From NCBI GenBank assembly GCA_030052745.1, contig JANBVO010000014.1, forward strand, positions 62,001 to 126,000: 64,000 nt of DNA. Direction: 5' to 3'. The notes under the pieces were generated by a model. It had not been told where the DNA came from. It saw only the letters and a list, made by a program, of their open reading frames with translations, and searched no databases. Positions 59,415-64,000 of this stretch are shown piece after piece. The DNA comes from Pleurostoma richardsiae (taxonomy: Eukaryota; Ascomycota; Sordariomycetes; Calosphaeriales; Pleurostomataceae). How positions within the stretch are numbered: position 1 is the stretch's first letter; every line of letters begins with the position of its first letter. Made by a program: the position numbers and the translations under genes.

Positions 59415-60746
59415 ATGTGCATCACCGACCCGCCTTTACATGTACTCATAGCTGGTGCTGGTATTGTCGGCCTGACCCTGGCACAGGGCTGCCGCCAGAA
59501 CGGGATCCGTTACACGTTGTTCGAACGGGATGAACGCAAGGATGAACGGCCCCAGGGTTGGAGCCTTTTGCTACACTGGTGCCTTGATGCGCTAGAACGC
59601 ACTGCAGGGCCCGAGGTGGTAGCGCTGTTACCGGGTGTGAGTTGTCACCGTCTCCTACCTTGTTAAGTGCTGACACTTCTTGCATTGCCTCAGGCCACGG
59701 TTGATCCCTCAATGACACGCGATGAGGGCAAATTTGTCTTCCTAAACTTGCACACTGGTATCGTGCGGGCGCTCATCCCGCCCATGAAGCGCCGCATGCG
59801 CTTGCATCGCCAGAAGCTGCGCGAGGCACTGCTGACGGGCGTCGACATGCAGCCCGGCAAGCGCCTCGAGACGTACGAAAAGTTGGCCGATGGGCAGGTG
59901 CGCGCGCATTTCGCGGACGGGACGACCGCGACGGGGTCGCTCCTGGTAGGCGCGGACGGGAATAACAGTGCGGTGCGCAAGTGCCTGACGACCGAGCACG
60001 AGCTGATCGATCTGGGCGTGAACATCCTGGGCGTCGTCAGGCGCCTCACGCCGGAGCAATCGGAGGAGGTAAGAGCGGTGCATCCATTGATGTTCCATGG
60101 CTTGGATCCATCGAGTGGGAATTACCTCTTCTTCAGTATTCAGGAACGCATCCCACAGCCTGACGGCCGCGATTCCTTCACGGGCATCATGCATATCAGC
60201 TGGGTCGTGCAAGATCTAGTCAAGGACGCCGTGCCCACGAGCACCCAGGAGCGGATCGCAGTGATGAAGGAGCGGGCACAAGGATTCGCTGAGCCCATGC
60301 GCAACCTCATCATGGACATACCGGATGACCATCCCTTCGTCAGCTACCTGACGCTTCGGGATTGGCCTTGTCTTCCATGGGACAACGACGGCGGAACTGT
60401 GACGCTCGCTGGTGATGCCTGCCACCCGATGACGATGTGAGTCGACATACCAGACAGCCTTCGAGAGTGCTGTGAGATGCTGATGGCGATTTTGTGTAGG
60501 TTTCGGGGTGAGGGAGCCAACCATGGTATCCTCGATGCAGCCCTGCTGGTCGACCAGTTAAAGCGCGTGCGTGATGGCGATGTGTCGCAGAAGGAGGCTA
60601 TCGAAGCCTACGAGGGTGAGATGCGTGGACGGACGGCGGAGGCAGTGCTGAAGAGCCGCCGCGCCGCACTGGACGGCCATGTCTGGGAAAAGATTACGGA
60701 CGACTGCCCTTTACTTGCGGCCAGAGTTCCGCCAGCGACGGCGTAA
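59415..60746 (+). CDS. FAD-dependent monooxygenase (aromatic-ring hydroxylase type)
   Basis: Three exons (59415-59636, 59694-60436 and 60500-60746) encode 403 residues. The FAD-binding GxGxxG is VLIAGAGIVGLTLAQG. The DG motif is LLVGADGNNSAVRK. The second FAD motif is TVTLAGDACHPMTMFRGEGA, followed by NHGILDAALLVDQL, as in fungal salicylate-hydroxylase-like proteins. The last intron falls inside that motif. It would use NAD(P)H and O2 to hydroxylate or epoxidise a small, often aromatic, substrate. No C-terminal membrane helix. Start: ATG 59415 (MCITDPPL) is the first real ATG in frame. Convergent with dioxygenase A. Confidence 0.92.
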
Positions 60747-61123
60747 TGCTGGTTGATATTTGAGCGCAATCTATACGTTACAGAACAGTAGATTGTCGGG
60801 AATCTGTCTAAAGGTCGAATACGCACGTCTTCTTGGATATGCCTCTTGTCGCGTATCTTATTGGCAAGCCTACACAAGTCTGAGTCATCTCTGGGCTGTT
60901 TAGAACAGAGGCTGCAGTGTACACGCGGTCCACAGTTCTAGAATGGCTGCAATGTGCTCTATATTGGTCTATCTGTGTATCACTATGTCGCTGCAGCGAC
61001 CAACGCTGGCAGTTCTCTCGTCTGCTCCACCACGCTGTTTTTCTTGTCTTTACCAGTGAGCCTGCAGGATGAGTTAGCCCACTTTTGGCAGGCGCCTGAT
61101 CATATGTAGGGAAGTATAATCAC
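60747..61123. other. intergenic, convergent 3' ends
   Basis: 377 bases between the stops of the monooxygenase and dioxygenase A. Nothing recognised beyond expected 3' UTRs. Confidence 0.45.
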
Positions 61124-62330
61124 TTACTTGAAAAACGAAGCGAGTTTTCGGTGAACGTAATCCCCACAAGTCACAGGCTCGCTGGTAAGGGTAAGCACAG
61201 GCATACAGTATAGGCAAGATCGAAACATCATTCACTCACTATTTCTTCAGAGGTCCCTGAAACATGAAATTATCTCTTCCTTGGTTGAAGTAGGCAATTG
61301 AGTACCGGTCGGGTGACTTGCCCTTGGGGGAGCAGACGCGGTGGAACGTAGCTTTAAAGCGATCATCGGACCAAGACACTGCAAGTTCGTTAGTACACAG
61401 GAAAGAGGCTTTACAGCAGGCCAACCTTACTGAGCATATCTCCGATGTTGACCACAATTGGACCTGTATTAGCCGGGATAGGGAAGAAAGTATCCCCCAA
61501 AGCCCCGCTCGTGTGAGACTCTCGCCCGGGGCAAATCTCCAAGCCGTCACCACCCGACTGCTGGAAGAGGAGAGTGAGGCAACCGAAGTCCGTATGGGTA
61601 CCGGCTCCGAAGGTGTTGGTTCCAGGCTCTTGGGCCTGCTTCTCTGACGGGAAGTAATGGAGAAAGCGAAGTTGATTCAGGCTATCAGGTGACAAGGCAT
61701 CCATAGGCGCCCTGAAGTAATCTTCCTGAAAGCCGAGGGCGATTGCAAAGCATTGTACTGTGTAGGACTTTGTCAGGGCCATGCTGGTCAATTCGAAAAG
61801 CGACGTACCGCGGCAGCATTACTTACAAACTTGCTGAGAAATTGTCGCGCACTTTGCAAGGAAGAGTTCAGTAGTCGCCTTGAAGTTGGGAACATCCTCA
61901 TCCCGAGGCCAGTAGTTGTGGTGGTTAGGTTGGATCAAGAGAGACTCCTTCTGGTCGACACCAGTGGTGGCGCGTTTTTGACTCTTCACTTGGTGAGCCA
62001 ATCATTCGTTTTGTTGATAGAAGGGCTCCCACCTTGTACTCGAATCCAAGGCTCGTGGAAGAGTCAAACTTGGTCGCATGCTTGGTCTCTAGCGAAAGGC
62101 CGAAGAACGTCTTTGAGAGAGCGAACTGGGCCTCAATCTCTTCTACAGTGATGCCGTGATCAACAAGAGTAAGGAAACCAGAATTCTCGGCTGCATCAAC
62201 GAGTTGGCTAATGATCTCCTGTTTGCGATTTTCGAAATCTGCGTACGGACCGTCAGTAAACGATGTTCGATAGGGAAACGAGCTCAGACCCACCTCTCAG
62301 GGAGATGGCTGGGACAAGCCGCTCAGCCAT
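61124..62330 (-). CDS. Fe(II)/2-oxoglutarate dioxygenase A (isopenicillin N synthase-like)
   Basis: Six exons: 62330-62294, 62238-62033, 61983-61827, 61757-61431, 61378-61240 and 61181-61124, phases consistent, 307 residues. The N-terminal DIOX_N part reads LVPAISLRDFENRKQEII and NSGFLTLVDHGI. The catalytic jelly roll has GAGTHTDFGCLTLLFQ (His and Asp iron ligands) and TFHRV (distal His). RYSIAYF has the Arg/Ser that bind the 2-oxoglutarate carboxylate. The last exon ends YEPVTCGDYVHRKLASFFK. It hydroxylates or desaturates an unknown small molecule. It is a close paralog of the divergent gene B; four intron positions are shared, and A has one more intron (61984-62032). Confidence 0.92.
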
Positions 62331-62898
62331 GACTTTGATTGCCCGTCGTCACGAGGCACAGATGATCTGATAACGCTTGCAGGTAGTGATCTAAGATCCC
62401 TAACAGCGTGTATCAATCGGCCGGGGCAAGGATATATCACAATTGGATCCAAGTGAGAGATGTGCGGCACAGGTTGGGTGTCCCCCCAGCGCGACAAGCG
62501 GATATCAACACCTTACGCTTGAGCATAATACCGCGGCAAGAGTTCCGAGGTAACGATTCAGCGGACCGGAGAGCATCCGTGGGAATGGACAATTTCGTCT
62601 TAGGCCAAGAGCGCGGCACTACGCCGTGGAGCCCCACCAGATGTCGCCGGTCGTCTTCCGTGGCCGGCAACCGGGCCGCGATCCGACGTCGCAAGGTTTA
62701 CGATCAGGGGCATGGTATGGAGAGCGTTATGGCCTTTCGAAAATCTGTGTCGTTGAGATCTCTCACATTAAAGAGACCCTCAGATATCCGGGGAGTGCTT
62801 GCATTTCTTCTAAACAAGCGTTGTCGACTTCGTCCACACTAACATCAACAAGCTGTATACAGTCTGGGCTCTCCTTTCCGACAATCTGACTCAGTAAA
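62331..62898. promoter_or_regulatory. divergent promoter between paralogous dioxygenases
   Basis: 568 bases between the two start codons. It contains several CGG/CCG triplets in inverted arrangement, for example CGGACCGG near 62563 and GGCCGGCAACCGGGCCG near 62662. These are the half-sites used by Zn2Cys6 regulators. CGG triplets are common in GC-rich DNA, so this is only suggestive. Confidence 0.4.
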
Positions 62899-64000
62899 AT
62901 GACTGTCAGCGCAGTTGAGCGGCTTGTGCCGACCATCTCACTCAAAGGTACTAGCAGTGCCTAACTGTGCAACGCTCGTTGCTAACGGCTTACACCACAG
63001 ATTTTGAGACCCGCAGGGATGAGATCACAAGTCAACTGGTTGAGGCAGCCGAGAACTCTGGGTTCTTCATGCTCGTTGACCATGGCATCTCCGTTGATGA
63101 GATCAAGCACCAGTTTGGGATTTCCAAGTCCTTCTTTGACTTGCCCAAGGATGTCAAGGGCAAAACGGCGTATGACCTCAATGCCGGCTTGGGCTGGGAG
63201 TACAAGGCTCAGACTCGCCGGCTCACCGGGACGGACCAAAAGGAGAGTCTCTGGCTCAGCCATCACTCTAACTGGCCCAGTGAGAGAGATGTTCCCGGCT
63301 TCCAGGAATCTACTGAGAACTTCATGAACAAATGCGGAGTGATATCTCACAAAGTTTGTAGGTACCCCCTTCTTTCTTCCCTCGTGTACGTACTAATGAC
63401 ATACGGTAAAGTGAGGTGCTTTGCGACGGCTCTCAGCTTCCCTGAGAACTACTTCGAGGAGCCAATGGATGCGAAAAAGCCCGATACCCTCAGTCGGCTC
63501 CGCATGCTCCACTATCCTCCTTCACACAACCTGCCCGGGACCTGGGGAGCCGGTGCTCATACTGACGTCGGCTGTCTTACTCTCCTCTTCCAGCTGGACG
63601 GCGGTGATGGATTAGAGATCTGCCCTGGAAGGGAAAATGTCGGCAGCAAGGCTATCGGAGACACCTTCTTCCCCCTTCCAGCAAAGACTGGTCCTATTGT
63701 TGTGAATATTGGCGATATGCTCAGTAAGTTTATCCCACCGTCCTCTGGGCTCTCCTGACCGCGGCAAACAGTGTCTTGGTCGGATGACCGATTCAAGGCT
63801 ACCTACCATCGAGTCCGCGCCATGGAGGGCGACTCCCCTAGCCGCTACTCGGTAGCCTACTTCAACCAAGGCAGGAAGGACTTTGTTTTCCAGGGCCCTC
63901 TGAAGAAGTAGTGAGTTGAATGAGACATCATCACATATCACGCCGACTAACACAACGTCAGCCCTGCGATGACATGCGGCGAATACATCCAAAGCTACAC
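62899..64000 (+). CDS. Fe(II)/2-oxoglutarate dioxygenase B, partial (runs off the window)
   Basis: Exons 62899-62947, 63001-63357, 63412-63723, 63772-63910 and 63962 to the window end, about 298 codons so far. It parallels dioxygenase A throughout: VERLVPTISLKDFETRRDEI, NSGFFMLVDHGIS, GAGAHTDVGCLTLLFQ (HxD), TYHRV (distal His) and SPSRYSVAYFNQG (2-oxoglutarate Arg/Ser). Its final visible exon begins PAMTCGEYIQSY, matching PVTCGDYVHRK of A, so only the last few residues are missing. Residues between WEYK and TGTDQKESL are continuous here, where A has an intron. Same reaction class as A; the two may act in sequence or on related substrates. Confidence 0.92.

Overview
The window reads as nuclear DNA of a filamentous ascomycete, most likely a Sordariomycete. 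Genes carry many short spliceosomal introns (about 50-70 bases) with GT-AG ends and CTAAC/CTGAC-type branch sites. The gene content is typically fungal: a Zn2Cys6 regulator, a LaeA-like methyltransferase, NACHT/STAND-type proteins, a CBM18 protein, and sugar and Dal5-like transporters. I built the exon models by hand from reading frame, splice sites and family motifs. Coordinates of multi-exon genes give the whole CDS span, with exons listed in the evidence.

Layout. 0-14 kb: an unrecognised ORF, a STAND-N-terminal/beta-propeller protein (-), a secreted four-module chitin-binding protein (+), a P450 (-) divergent from an AhpD/carboxymuconolactone-decarboxylase-like gene (+), and a sugar transporter (+). 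13.7-22.3 kb: about 8.6 kb with no recognisable gene, only simple repeats, ending in the leader of a CCCH zinc-finger gene (22.3-24.9 kb). 26.4-28.9 kb: two mitochondrial complex I genes side by side, the acyl carrier protein and the 23-kDa TYKY subunit. 29.6-38.2 kb (all -): a conserved fungal protein with a polyQ tract, a small unknown protein, a GPI-anchored aspartic protease, and a phytanoyl-CoA-dioxygenase-like gene with two frame problems at homopolymers. 38.7-44.7 kb: a nine-exon Zn2Cys6 factor followed by a broken glycosidase-like gene. 44.8-47.3 kb: a divergent SDR / NmrA-like pair. 47.9-51.3 kb: a hydrolase-NACHT protein resembling fungal NLRs, tail-to-tail with a LaeA-like methyltransferase.

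54.9-64 kb: five genes in strictly alternating orientation, namely a Dal5-like transporter, an M20 amidohydrolase, a FAD monooxygenase and two divergent paralogous Fe(II)/2-oxoglutarate dioxygenases. The second dioxygenase runs off the window. Uptake, hydrolysis of an amide conjugate, and hydroxylation or oxidation would fit together as a small catabolic or tailoring cluster. That is inference, and no backbone synthase is present.

No tRNA, rRNA, CRISPR array or recognisable transposon was found.
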